A stretch of 60,475 nt of DNA from the IMG/VR virus record IMGVR_UViG_3300028034_000003, positions 1 to 60,475 of that record; one strand, written 5' to 3'. The DNA comes from a virus. The notes beneath the pieces were generated by a model. That model was given only the letters and a program-made list of their open reading frames with translations. It was not told where the DNA came from and searched no databases. Position numbers and translations under genes: made by a program. Positions 16,095-25,464 of the stretch are shown piece by piece. Numbering within the stretch: position 1 is the first letter of the stretch; each line of letters begins with the position of its first letter.

Positions 16095-17909
16095 TTATGT
16101 CCATTTTCTATCCCCATATGTCATAGTCAAAGTACATTCAGGAGAACTTGTATTAGGTTGTTCTGCTGTAAATGTGTTAGAATTGCCTACATCTATCACT
16201 GGTATTTCTGCATCTATTGTCGCCACATCAATATCAAATACTATAGATTCAATGGCACAAGATGATATTCTTACCCATATTTTAGTTTCACCTTTAAACA
16301 CCACATTTTCTGCATTGTATAATCCATATTCAGTAAATGTTGAAGGAACTATAGTTTCATCAATATCATACCAATTGGATGGTGAACCTGAATCATCATA
16401 TGATATTTGTACTATCGGACTAGCATCTATAGATACAAGATTTGCAGTCATTGTTGGAATACCAATTATAGGATATTTGGTATCTATGTAATAGTCAACA
16501 TATCCGCTCTGGGTAATTTCAAGACGTTCATCAGTTCCATCATATGTCAATTCACTTGAATCTTTTATATCAGCGAGATATTTAACACTGGTAAAATCAT
16601 CAGAATATGAAATATTACCCAACCCATTAGCATTTACAGTATGGGTTGCGCCTATTAATGCTATATTTAATGGTTCTAATACTCTGTTAGGATTTGAGTC
16701 ATTATATATTTGTAAATCAGTATTATGTCCATATCCACCTAATTTTATATACATATCAAATTTATCAACATCATTGTCACCTATATAGAGTGACCCACCT
16801 AATACATCGGATGGAGTGTAAATGCCTGCTATTATATCTGCCGTTCCATCTGAAGTGAATTCTATAAAATATGATGTGTCTGCATCTAAAGTATTATATT
16901 CTGAAAATTCAAATGTGTTATCACCAGTGGATGTAATAGTTCTGCTTACACTATCTAATGTAGTTGTTCTATCAGTATCATCATACAATGTGCAAGTTAC
17001 AGTTCCAGATGCAGTTATTTCTTTCACATAAATTGTAGCAGTTTTTAGAGCAGATTTTAATTGTTCGCCTGATGTAAATAGTTGCCCTATTGAGTGTGTG
17101 GAATTAATAGCACCTATTGTATAAGTTTCATATGTACCTACTGAGCCGCTTTGATAACCTGCTCCACCATTTACTGTTATAGTACTTCCAGTAGTGTCTA
17201 AAGTGTCAGCGAATATTTTAATTCGACCTCCACCTCCGCCACCACCTTGAGGAATAGTGCCACCATCTCCACCATTGGCTGTCAATGTGCCATAAATGAA
17301 TACATCCTTACCAAATGCAAAAATTCCTCCACCGGAACCGCCACCCCCACTATTTTCATAATTACCGTAACCTTTGTCACCATTAACATAAATATTACCA
17401 TCAATAGTTATTTTTTGAGCATATAATAGAATACATCCACCACCATCTCCACCCTCAATAGCCTCACCTATTCCGCCACCACTACCAAACCGTATGTATG
17501 CAGTAGATGCACTACCATAAGTTCCTCCACCAGCAGCAGTACCATCTCCACCAGAGCCACCGTAACCACCGCCACCACCATCATCATAATCACCAAAAGA
17601 ACCATATCCACCACCCGGGCCAAATCCATTAGAATACCTCCCTTCAGTATAATCTCCACCACCCCAATATCCAGCACCATTACCACTAACAGTACCCCGA
17701 ATATCTATTATATTTGAACGTATAATTATTGCTTTAGATTCATCACCAGTAATTGAATCATCAAAATTCATTTGAGATTGACTTACTGTAACAGTTTCTT
17801 CAACGATGAAATTTTTTATATTGTAGTGTTCACCAGCAATAGTGGTATCGGCATCTATTATCCAATCTTGACCTTCATGATCGCCCCCATCAGTATTTGT
17901 CCATGTCAT
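16095..17909 (-). CDS. Glycine-rich tail fibre / adhesin-like protein
   Basis: The 604-aa product begins with a segment (IKNFIVEETVTVS... IDIRGTVSGNG) typical of a beta-helix, followed by long Gly-rich tracts between residues 70 and 230 like those in host-binding fibres. The C-terminal half is beta-rich. It probably forms a fibre or tip appendage contacting the host. Low-complexity glycine codons make this a hot spot for length change. Confidence 0.55.
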   Translation of the reverse strand: MTWTNTDGGDHEGQDWIIDADTTIAGEHYNIKNFIVEETVTVSQSQMNFDDSITGDESKAIIIRSNIIDIRGTVSGNGAGYWGGGDYTEGRYSNGFGPGGGYGSFGDYDDGGGGGYGGSGGDGTAAGGGTYGSASTAYIRFGSGGGIGEAIEGGDGGGCILLYAQKITIDGNIYVNGDKGYGNYENSGGGGSGGGIFAFGKDVFIYGTLTANGGDGGTIPQGGGGGGGRIKIFADTLDTTGSTITVNGGAGYQSGSVGTYETYTIGAINSTHSIGQLFTSGEQLKSALKTATIYVKEITASGTVTCTLYDDTDRTTTLDSVSRTITSTGDNTFEFSEYNTLDADTSYFIEFTSDGTADIIAGIYTPSDVLGGSLYIGDNDVDKFDMYIKLGGYGHNTDLQIYNDSNPNRVLEPLNIALIGATHTVNANGLGNISYSDDFTSVKYLADIKDSSELTYDGTDERLEITQSGYVDYYIDTKYPIIGIPTMTANLVSIDASPIVQISYDDSGSPSNWYDIDETIVPSTFTEYGLYNAENVVFKGETKIWVRISSCAIESIVFDIDVATIDAEIPVIDVGNSNTFTAEQPNTSSPECTLTMTYGDRKWT

Positions 17910-17920
17910 ATAATTACTCC

Positions 17921-18421
17921 TTATAATTTATTAGTTTGTGATAAAAATACGCCTTCATCTTCACTCGTTTCAATCTTATAGTCTGGTTCAGAATATACGT
18001 TCCCATCAGTAATTAATGTTGTGCCACCAAAATTAAAATCTGCGCTAGTAATATTAAATATTTTACTATCTCTGGTATCAGAATATATAAATGGTTCTTC
18101 ACAAGCAAACACCCATGAGAATGGATGATAATTTATTTCTTCATCGTTGGTTGGTGCGCCATAATCTTCTAAAATAGCATTATAGTACCATCCATCCTTA
18201 ACATATAATTTTACAGGGCCACTAAATACTTCTTTAGTGAGTTGATCATAATCGGTGAGATTAAGTGCATAACCTTCTACCGTGAGTTTTAATCCATCAT
18301 ATCCTAGACTATCTATGGGATTCTTATTACTGCCCGGAATTTTGTTTTTAGATAACCTATGAGTAATTTTTCGACCAACTCTCTCTAATCTCACAGGTAT
18401 ATCATTTATTTTAGAAGTCAT
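17921..18421 (-). CDS. Tail protein downstream of tape measure (166 aa)
   Basis: Beta-rich protein with LTVEGYALNLTDYDQL and VKLYVKDGWYYNAILEDYG. The motif of a tail-tip jelly-roll and the position directly after the tape measure gene suggest a tail-tip or LysM-like connector protein. Overlaps the tape measure gene by 4 nt. Specific function unclear. Confidence 0.45.
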   Translation of the reverse strand: MTSKINDIPVRLERVGRKITHRLSKNKIPGSNKNPIDSLGYDGLKLTVEGYALNLTDYDQLTKEVFSGPVKLYVKDGWYYNAILEDYGAPTNDEEINYHPFSWVFACEEPFIYSDTRDSKIFNITSADFNFGGTTLITDGNVYSEPDYKIETSEDEGVFLSQTNKL

Positions 18422-20661
18422 TGTACTCCTCTCCTTGCCATTGGTGAAACACTTCTAGATACAGTGCTAGCCACTTCATCAATGTTATCTTCATCAGATT
18501 TGGTATTAACACTCTCAATATTTATAGTGAACACATCTCCGGGCTTTAATTCGCCACGGTCTCTGGCTTTTTGAACTTCTTCTCTTGAACTATATTCTTT
18601 AGCAGGTGTTGCATAAACACCTCTGCGAGGTTTACTGCCTTCATCTATCTTTGAAAGATCAAATTGTTCATACCATGTATTTGCGGCCTTAGAAACACTA
18701 TCGTTGGCATTATCTAAACTTGTGTCTATAGCATCGGCAGATTGTTTTGCTTCCGACATTGCGCCAGTATATTCTTCTATGTGTCTCAAATCTTCTATAT
18801 CAATAGGGTCAAATTCGAGATATGATGAAACATCTAATTTACCTTTAACGTCTTCACCCATCTTCTCAAACATTTCACCCATGCCTTTGCGGGCTTTATC
18901 AACATCATATGTTTTTAGAGTGGGTTCTAAGCCGATGCTTTCACGTATTTTATTTACGCCTTCAATTAATTTATTTGTAACTTTAAATAATTGTTCCATC
19001 ATCCACCAGAAGCCATCAACAATGTCTGTAATGATGTCTTTAGTGTAATCTCTAATGCCACCGAAATTGGTTATCCATGCGGCTGCTAATACGGCTATTA
19101 CACCAGTCAATATGACTATTGGCCAATTTATTGCTGCTACAAGTCCTGCTATTGCAGATAATACAGGTATAGAGCCAGTCAATACTCCGGTTAATATCAA
19201 CCATGCAGATTGAATACTTATTAAAAGTGGATATAGATATGAAAATGTTATTACTGCTAATCCAAGGGTTACTACAAATTTGGTTATTTGTGGATGTTTG
19301 TCTATCCAATCAAAAAATACTGCTAATGCTACTGTAACATCATTTATAGCATCTTTTAAAGAATCAAAAGAACTTTCACCAGTTGGGAGTATATCAAATA
19401 CATCTTCCATTATACCTTTAAGGCTATCCATTATAGAAAATACAGCATTTATAGCAGGCTCTAAATCTTTTACAGTTTCCCAAAAAGAATTAAATGCTGG
19501 CTCTACTTCAGCAATTAATGCTAAAGTTATTTCACGTAATACAAGATATAAATTTCTAAGAATTGGTGCAAATTGTTTACCTATTACTATTTGCAAATCA
19601 CCAACAGCAGACTTGAGAAGTGTCATAGTACCTCTCAATGTATCCAATTGTTTTTTAGCCATATCGGCAGCAGAACCTTCTGGGCTTGCAAGTATAGCCA
19701 TCAATTCTTCATAACGTTCAAAATTTTCTATAAGTGCCCCAATACCCGGCTGAGCCTCTTTACCAAATATAACAGTACCTTGAGTAGCGGTCATTCCCGC
19801 ATCTCTTAACTGTTTAATTAAATTATATATATTGTTTCCTGCTTTACCCGGGTCTAAATCTTCAATAGATAAGCCTAATTCTTCAATGGCTCTTTGTGAT
19901 TTAGCGGTAGGAGATGCTAAACGTCCTAAAGACATACGAAGTGAACGACCAGCCTGTTCACCACGAAGACCAGAGTTATACATTACACCTAATGCGGCTG
20001 ATACTTCTTCAACACTGTTACCATACTGACTAGCAATAGTACCAGCATATTTCATAGAAAGTCCAAGTTTTTCTAAAGTTGCTTTAGAACTACCAATGGC
20101 TTTAGCAAAAACATCAGCAACATGTGAACTTTCTTCAAATTCTAATCCAAACTGGCCCAATGATGCGGTAACATGTTCAGTAGTACGTCTTAAATCTTCC
20201 TGAGTAGCAGCAGCAAGATCAAGCACTGGCTTCAAATCACCAGAAACCATATCTGTTACATTATATCCCATTGAAGCAACATCATAAAGAGCATCTGCGG
20301 CATCCTGAGCACTAAATACAGTTGTTTTAGCAAGTGTCCTTGCCATATCTTCAATATTATTTTTTGTTGCTTGAAATTGTTCACCAAATGTACCAGTAAC
20401 AGAAGCAGCATTAGCAACAGTTTGTTCAAATTCTTCAAATGCACTTATAGATGTAGCCAAACCTACTGAGGCCATCGCACCTGCGGCAACCCCTACTACA
20501 GCAAATGCCTTAACCATGGCTGCTGTAGCAGCCCTTACTTTAGCGGCTGATGCTGCAACTACCTTGTCAAATTGATGCATTTTCATTTCTACTGCTGTAA
20601 TACCAGCAATTGCACCATCTATATCTGAGCCTAATTTAATTACAGCATCCTCGCCAACCAT
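18418..20661 (-). CDS. Tail tape measure protein (TP901 type)
   Basis: The 747-aa product has the conserved phage tape-measure core near residues 70-270 (TVFSAQDAADALYDVASMGY, ATQEDLRRTTEHVTASLGQF, LGVMYNSGLRGEQAGRSLRM). Two or more hydrophobic helices follow around residues 455-540 (FVVTLGLAVITFSYL, IVILTGVIAVLAAAW). Tape measures set tail length and take part in DNA ejection. Its length implies a moderately long siphovirus-like or contractile-type tail; no sheath gene was recognised, so a siphovirus shape is favoured. Confidence 0.9.
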   Translation of the reverse strand: MVGEDAVIKLGSDIDGAIAGITAVEMKMHQFDKVVAASAAKVRAATAAMVKAFAVVGVAAGAMASVGLATSISAFEEFEQTVANAASVTGTFGEQFQATKNNIEDMARTLAKTTVFSAQDAADALYDVASMGYNVTDMVSGDLKPVLDLAAATQEDLRRTTEHVTASLGQFGLEFEESSHVADVFAKAIGSSKATLEKLGLSMKYAGTIASQYGNSVEEVSAALGVMYNSGLRGEQAGRSLRMSLGRLASPTAKSQRAIEELGLSIEDLDPGKAGNNIYNLIKQLRDAGMTATQGTVIFGKEAQPGIGALIENFERYEELMAILASPEGSAADMAKKQLDTLRGTMTLLKSAVGDLQIVIGKQFAPILRNLYLVLREITLALIAEVEPAFNSFWETVKDLEPAINAVFSIMDSLKGIMEDVFDILPTGESSFDSLKDAINDVTVALAVFFDWIDKHPQITKFVVTLGLAVITFSYLYPLLISIQSAWLILTGVLTGSIPVLSAIAGLVAAINWPIVILTGVIAVLAAAWITNFGGIRDYTKDIITDIVDGFWWMMEQLFKVTNKLIEGVNKIRESIGLEPTLKTYDVDKARKGMGEMFEKMGEDVKGKLDVSSYLEFDPIDIEDLRHIEEYTGAMSEAKQSADAIDTSLDNANDSVSKAANTWYEQFDLSKIDEGSKPRRGVYATPAKEYSSREEVQKARDRGELKPGDVFTINIESVNTKSDEDNIDEVASTVSRSVSPMARRGVQ

Positions 20662-20663
20662 TT

Positions 20664-22451
20664 TTATAATCTCCCAACTAATTCACGTCTTGCTTCAGAT
20701 TCTACCATTATCTGATGTGCCAAATCTTTTGGGAAATTCTTATTTGGAGATGAAATTGGTAACCACACCACATAGTCAACATAAATGTTATTTGAAGTTG
20801 TAGTATTTTTAAAAAGTTCAAGGCTTAATACGTCACCTTCAACTGCTTCTGTAAATGTAACATCAAATATATAATATTCCCATCCCAATGATAAAGTTTT
20901 ATTTTCTGTAGCAAAAATACTTGCTTCAGTTTTATTCCTAATATTCATAGTAAGGTCATCAGTCACAGCACTATCCTGTTTAGCCCTAACTACTAATTTA
21001 TATGTACCCAATGGTAAATCAGTACCTAAACCAAAATCATTATAACACATTTCGTCTTGTGCATCAAATTTAACAGCACTATCGCCACTAGCATCTCCAC
21101 CAGAATATAATGATGCACCATTGGCTGTAGTCATATCTTCACATTCGATATAAATATCAGAATTATCAAAAGTTATTCCACCAAAAAACACAGTTGCCGC
21201 ATCTGTATTATAATCATCAGAATAAATCCCCAATTCATCTTTCTTAACTTCAGATGTGACAGTCATAGTTTTTGGCGTAGCAAACAATTTGATTCCTGAT
21301 GTATCAGTTCCTTCAAGGTGTAGGGCATAATTGTCATTATCAAATGTTTGTGATATGTATGTAGGGCTAGGATAATCAATATTATCCATTTCATTATCAA
21401 TGAATGGTGTCTCAGAGTCAGGTATGTATTTAAATCTGCACTGAATACTACTAAACAATTCATCATTTGCCGAATATTCTATTTTAGCAAATGGTTTGCC
21501 TCTAATTATAGTTATAGTGGCACTATAAGGCTGATTATCATCACCCAATTCATTGAATGTTGTATAACTTTTGACTACAATTTTATCTTGGCTATATTCT
21601 AAAAATACTGGATTATAACTCTCTATAGGATAAATATCAGTTCTATCTGATATAGTGACCCATGCAGAATCTATGCTATTCCAATAATACAGAATTGGCC
21701 CATCAACTCTATCAATAAATTTTATTCTGACTAACCCATTTTCTATTACAGTGTCACCATCAAATGAATGTGTGGTATTATATACACGTTCCCACAAAGT
21801 CTCATCTGTTTCACCAGCAGTCATTGTGTCAAATATTTTGCATTCACCTGCTTCATATTCATCAGAATTAAAATCAAATTCTACCATAGTAGTATCATTA
21901 CTTTTAATGAGTGGTAATGTACCATCTTTTGTTTCAAATTCAATAGACGTTAAATCAGTGCTATATGAAACTCCTATAGGGAGTGGCATATAATTATCTA
22001 CACCATCAGTGCCCAAAGTAAATGAAAAATCATTATCTATAACTGTTGGATATGAAAATACTATTCTAGGCCTATATCTTTTAGCATCAAGGAAATAACC
22101 ATCTATTCTATAATCTCTGGATAATGGTGTTTCAGCATCCTTTGGAATGTTCACACTATCAACAGAAAGCCATCCACTTTCACTATTAAAGTCATGAATA
22201 TAATTATATGCTGCCCTACGATGTAAAAGCGATCTTATATCACTAGCATATCCATCAGCACTCTTTGGAGAAATAGATGTTCGTATAACTGTACCCATTA
22301 GCGTAGCATCATAAATAGGGTTAGGGAACTCAGCAAAATGTGGTGGAGTAGTTTTATCAATATGCCTAACTATTTGTACTGTCCGACTTCCATCTCTAAC
22401 ATCAAAATCAGAGATGAATGGTATCCACACATCTCCTATAAAAATTCCCAT
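20664..22451 (-). CDS. Distal tail-like protein with carbohydrate-binding-like C-terminus
   Basis: The 595-aa product starts with a short tail-ring-like region (MGIFIGDVWIPFISDFDVRD... VIRTSISPKSADGYASDIRS) similar in style to distal tail proteins. Its C-terminal about 150 residues (IYIECEDMTTANGASLYSGG... LPLGTYKLVVRAKQ) resemble a CBM6-like sugar-binding sandwich. It lies between the tail chaperones and the tape measure gene, an unusual slot for a Dit protein. A receptor-binding role is inferred. Confidence 0.5.
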   Translation of the reverse strand: MGIFIGDVWIPFISDFDVRDGSRTVQIVRHIDKTTPPHFAEFPNPIYDATLMGTVIRTSISPKSADGYASDIRSLLHRRAAYNYIHDFNSESGWLSVDSVNIPKDAETPLSRDYRIDGYFLDAKRYRPRIVFSYPTVIDNDFSFTLGTDGVDNYMPLPIGVSYSTDLTSIEFETKDGTLPLIKSNDTTMVEFDFNSDEYEAGECKIFDTMTAGETDETLWERVYNTTHSFDGDTVIENGLVRIKFIDRVDGPILYYWNSIDSAWVTISDRTDIYPIESYNPVFLEYSQDKIVVKSYTTFNELGDDNQPYSATITIIRGKPFAKIEYSANDELFSSIQCRFKYIPDSETPFIDNEMDNIDYPSPTYISQTFDNDNYALHLEGTDTSGIKLFATPKTMTVTSEVKKDELGIYSDDYNTDAATVFFGGITFDNSDIYIECEDMTTANGASLYSGGDASGDSAVKFDAQDEMCYNDFGLGTDLPLGTYKLVVRAKQDSAVTDDLTMNIRNKTEASIFATENKTLSLGWEYYIFDVTFTEAVEGDVLSLELFKNTTTSNNIYVDYVVWLPISSPNKNFPKDLAHQIMVESEARRELVGRL

Positions 22452-22457
22452 TTAATA

Positions 22458-22739
22458 TCACCTTTTATTATTCTTAGATTCCCTACGCATTACCCAACTG
22501 AATGCTAAGACATCTTCCTCAGCCATTTCATCCATCTCAATTTTGGATATTCCTTGGTTTTTGCAAAAAGTGTATTCGCTGATTCTGGTATCGGTTGTAC
22601 CTTTACCGTTTACAGATAAATTTACACTTTTTACAAAATCTCTGGCTGATGGTAAAATATCTCTTATTTTCATCTCCGATTTTACAGTTCCATTACTTGA
22701 TTGTTTCTGGTCAAGTCGGTATTTGTAGGATAGATATTG
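22458..22739 (-). CDS. Tail assembly chaperone, -1 frame extension (gpT-like)
   Basis: This frame is open from the slippery site at 22739-22745 to a TGA at 22458 and gives 93 residues (beginning QYLSYKYRLDQKQ). Fused to the first 122 residues of the upstream chaperone it would make a 215-aa protein, like gpGT of lambda-type tails. An ATG at 22673 exists, but only CGGAG directly abuts it, a poor ribosome site. The order major tail, chaperone, extension, tape measure region is classical. Confidence 0.6.
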   Translation of the reverse strand, partial: QYLSYKYRLDQKQSSNGTVKSEMKIRDILPSARDFVKSVNLSVNGKGTTDTRISEYTFCKNQGISKIEMDEMAEEDVLAFSWVMRRESKNNKR

Positions 22740-23104
22740 AAAAAATCCTCTGCCGTTTTACCTCCTAAAGCCTCTTTTGACTTTTCATAGAGTTCTATAA
22801 ATTCATCAGCATAAATTTCATCTTTAACTTCCTGCAATGTGGAATAATCCAAATCAGTAGCAAGCATAATAGTCTGATCTACTTCCAAATCTGTTTTAAG
22901 ATTAGAAAGTTTTATTGCTATGTTTGGGTCGCTAGCAATCTGTTCTTTCAGATAATCAGAAATACTTTTAGATGGGTCAACATTTTTAATATCGACCATC
23001 TTCATTATTTCCTTAGTCATTATATTCCTTGCTTCCATAACAGACCTATGTTTTGGCCTTTCTGTAAATTTTACTTTCATATCATTTATTGTCATTGGTT
23101 TCAT
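22682..23104 (-). CDS. Tail assembly chaperone (gpG-like, 140 aa)
   Basis: Helical, charged protein directly downstream of the major tail protein, with Lys/Asp-rich helices (ARNIMTKEIMKMVDIK... LQEVKDEIYADEFIELYEKS). Size and position match gpG-type chaperones that coat the tape measure protein during assembly. Its codons for Phe121-Phe122 form the slippery sequence T TTT TTC used for a likely -1 frameshift. Start at ATG behind AGGAGGAATTTA. Confidence 0.6.
   Translation of the reverse strand: MKPMTINDMKVKFTERPKHRSVMEARNIMTKEIMKMVDIKNVDPSKSISDYLKEQIASDPNIAIKLSNLKTDLEVDQTIMLATDLDYSTLQEVKDEIYADEFIELYEKSKEALGGKTAEDFFNIYPTNTDLTRNNQVMEL
22739..22745 (-). promoter_or_regulatory. Programmed -1 frameshift slippery site
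   Basis: The minus strand reads T TTT TTC in phase with the 140-aa frame (GAT TTT TTC). The -1 frame is then open without a stop for 94 codons including the terminator. This fits the X XXY YYZ rule. Confidence 0.6.
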
Positions 23105-23115
23105 TAAATTCCTCC

Positions 23116-24018
23116 TTATACTATTGTCAAATCTACGTTACTTGCACTAAGTGGCATTGCAATTACATCATCTGGGTCAAGTGTTTCATCCCAATCTCCA
23201 TCCCATTTTATGTCAGAGAATGTGAAAGTTTTTCCACCTGCTGCAAATTCAAAAGTATGACCAGCACCATCAAGAATATCTGGGGCAACTGTCAGGTCAT
23301 CAAGTGTCATATTTAGTGTTAGGCTGATGTTACGCTGACCAAATGACCAAGCGGCAGTATTGCTATCATATGAAGAGCCTGCATCCTTTATAGGTGTTGC
23401 TTCGTACTCTATTCCAAATGTTAGACTATCTATTGTCATACCATTGGAAGTGGTATCACCAGAATCATAAGATACTGAAGATAAATCACCGAATTTAATT
23501 GCATCACCAGATGGGCATGCTGCATGTGAGCCTGTACCATCAACATAATCAGTAGCACTAAATCCACTTGCCGTAGCAAACATTGCTTCCAAAGTTGCTT
23601 CTGCTACACTTTCAGATGCTATTGTACATTCATATCTATTAAAGCATCCACCATTCAGAATTTCATACTGATCACCTACAATAGTTCCCATGGCAATATT
23701 AAAAATATTGTCACCTATTGCATATGTAGATGAATCTGCTGCACACAAAATATATGGCAGAACAGTCCAATCTGTCGGGTTCATTGTGATAGTTGCTGCA
23801 AATGCTTCAGAAACTTTCTGAGTATATGTTGATTGTAGTCTGTCACCTTCTGTATCGCATTTCAAATAAGGAATCTTTGCGGGGGTCATTGTTTTCTTTA
23901 CGGCGATATTGTTAACATATCCACCAAATCCAACAAAAGTTGGGTCTGTTGGAGTAGTTCCAAATGAAGCCTCTTCAATAAATTCCCCGACTTTCTTCGT
24001 AGAGCCATCTAGTACCAT
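23116..24018 (-). CDS. Major tail tube protein-like
   Basis: The 300-aa beta-rich product (GYVNNIAVKKTMTPAKIPYL, RNISLTLNMTLDDLTVAPDI, GKTFTFSDIKWDGDWDETL) resembles tail tube proteins in composition and in its position before the chaperone pair and after the head-tail connectors. No single diagnostic motif, so the call is mainly synteny. Start behind GAGGTGTAAACA. Confidence 0.6.
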   Translation of the reverse strand: MVLDGSTKKVGEFIEEASFGTTPTDPTFVGFGGYVNNIAVKKTMTPAKIPYLKCDTEGDRLQSTYTQKVSEAFAATITMNPTDWTVLPYILCAADSSTYAIGDNIFNIAMGTIVGDQYEILNGGCFNRYECTIASESVAEATLEAMFATASGFSATDYVDGTGSHAACPSGDAIKFGDLSSVSYDSGDTTSNGMTIDSLTFGIEYEATPIKDAGSSYDSNTAAWSFGQRNISLTLNMTLDDLTVAPDILDGAGHTFEFAAGGKTFTFSDIKWDGDWDETLDPDDVIAMPLSASNVDLTIV

Positions 24019-24021
24019 TGT

Positions 24022-24567
24022 TTACACCTCGTAGGTTATATTTAATATAAAAGTATTTCTATAGACATGTTTTCGTGTTGCAATAGTCGATAAGTCAGCG
24101 ACTTTTGTTCCTTTCACTCTATCATTTATTACTACTCCATATGATATTAAATCATCTACAGAAGCAGCAATAGTATCAAGAATTTCTCTGACCATATAAT
24201 CTAAAACAACTTTCCCATTAATATATACGCCGCCAGATGCACGATTATCAATAGGAATAGAGAAAACATTAATATTTAATCTAGCCATCTTTAATTTAAC
24301 TTCACCCATATCTAAGATAAACTCATTAGTATCACGATATTTTAAAGTTATCAAAGGATAAGTAGCATTGCTATAAAGTGGTTCAGATTCACGCCCTTCA
24401 GGAATCATCTGATTTTCGTACATACAAGATGCACTAACAGTTTCAGAATTAATTGTAAAAGTTTTAGGTATTATATCATAGATAGCCTTTTTCTGAGATT
24501 CTGTCATATACACTTGTATCAAGTCCTTCTTGATGGGAGCGGATAAAATTTTGAGTGAGTCCTTCAC
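24022..24567 (-). CDS. Tail completion / terminator-like protein (181 aa)
   Basis: Alpha/beta protein between the connector genes and the tail tube gene, where phages place tail terminators. Visible segments are YPLITLKYRDTNEFILDMG and VREILDTIAASVDDLISYG. Function inferred from position and size. Confidence 0.45.
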   Translation of the reverse strand: MKDSLKILSAPIKKDLIQVYMTESQKKAIYDIIPKTFTINSETVSASCMYENQMIPEGRESEPLYSNATYPLITLKYRDTNEFILDMGEVKLKMARLNINVFSIPIDNRASGGVYINGKVVLDYMVREILDTIAASVDDLISYGVVINDRVKGTKVADLSTIATRKHVYRNTFILNITYEV

Positions 24568-24594
24568 TCAAAGTAATATACGACTTGATACTAT

Positions 24595-25029
24595 TTAAGT
24601 TTTACTAGAACTCAGCCCAATAAAAGGTATATACTGGTTTTCAAGTTTACCACGTTCCATATCTCCTTTAGAAACCATATTTATAAAAGTTTTAGCAGTT
24701 TCATAAAGTGCCCGCTCTTTTGCTCTGGCATCGGATGTAGAGCGAATCTGTGGTATCCCTTCAGTTCCAGTGGCAGGTGTAAAATAGCCATCAGCCATCG
24801 TACCCGCAACATCTTGGATTGGCCTATCTAAATATGCGAGATATGCAAGATAGCCTCCTAATGCACGAATGGCTGAATCAGTTTCAGAATCAGTAGCATC
24901 ACTACGTTTGATATAAGAAATGTAGGCAGTAGCCTGCTCAATAGCACCCTGAATAGCATTATCACTCATATCAGATTCAGGAATGTCATTGAGCGGATAA
25001 ATACGAATATCTGCTACTGTTACAGTCAT
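24595..25029 (-). CDS. Head-tail adaptor-like protein (144 aa)
   Basis: Helical protein (NAIQGAIEQATAYISYIKRS, IRALGGYLAYLAYLDRP) similar in style to gp6/gp15-type head-tail adaptors, placed after the capsid gene. Call rests on helical pattern and synteny. Confidence 0.45.
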   Translation of the reverse strand: MTVTVADIRIYPLNDIPESDMSDNAIQGAIEQATAYISYIKRSDATDSETDSAIRALGGYLAYLAYLDRPIQDVAGTMADGYFTPATGTEGIPQIRSTSDARAKERALYETAKTFINMVSKGDMERGKLENQYIPFIGLSSSKT

Positions 25030-25033
25030 TTAA

Positions 25034-25402
25034 TCACTTCTTAGTGGATGCAGATTTCTTAGATGTGGTTTTCTTGGGTTCTTCCTTTGGTATCATATCA
25101 GCAACAGTTTCACCTTTATCATTATCCTTCAGTTCTCCTTTTTTTGGTTCTTCAGGTTCTTCGGCTACTGGCTGCTCAAATACCGGGGCAGTCACAACTT
25201 CAACAGATGATTTAAGTTTCTTTACAACTTTTTCTGGGAAAGATACTTCTTCACCCCTTCTATAAATCTTCTGTTTAGTTTCTTCGTATTTATTGCCATA
25301 CATATCAGTCTTAGTTTCGACAACTGGTTTACCAGTCTTTTTGTCAAACTCTTCGATCATAATTTTTTTGGCAGTTACTACGCATTTCAAAAATTTAACC
25401 AT
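25034..25402 (-). CDS. Hypothetical charged protein after the capsid gene (122 aa)
   Basis: The first half is a small basic domain (MVKFLKCVVTAKKIMIEE... IYRRGEEVSF) and the second half is a disordered Pro/Glu/Lys tail (PVAEEPEEPKKGE...TTSKKSASTKK). Possibly a capsid-associated or connector protein. Not recognised. Confidence 0.45.
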   Translation of the reverse strand: MVKFLKCVVTAKKIMIEEFDKKTGKPVVETKTDMYGNKYEETKQKIYRRGEEVSFPEKVVKKLKSSVEVVTAPVFEQPVAEEPEEPKKGELKDNDKGETVADMIPKEEPKKTTSKKSASTKK

Positions 25403-25464
25403 TTGATTATACCTCCGACTAATAGATTGATTTAAAAATATAAAAAGGTTGCCTTTTCAGGCAA

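Noticed and set aside
16095-17909. Plus-strand ORFs opposite the Gly-rich fibre gene
   Set aside because: Antisense shadows of low-complexity glycine codons.
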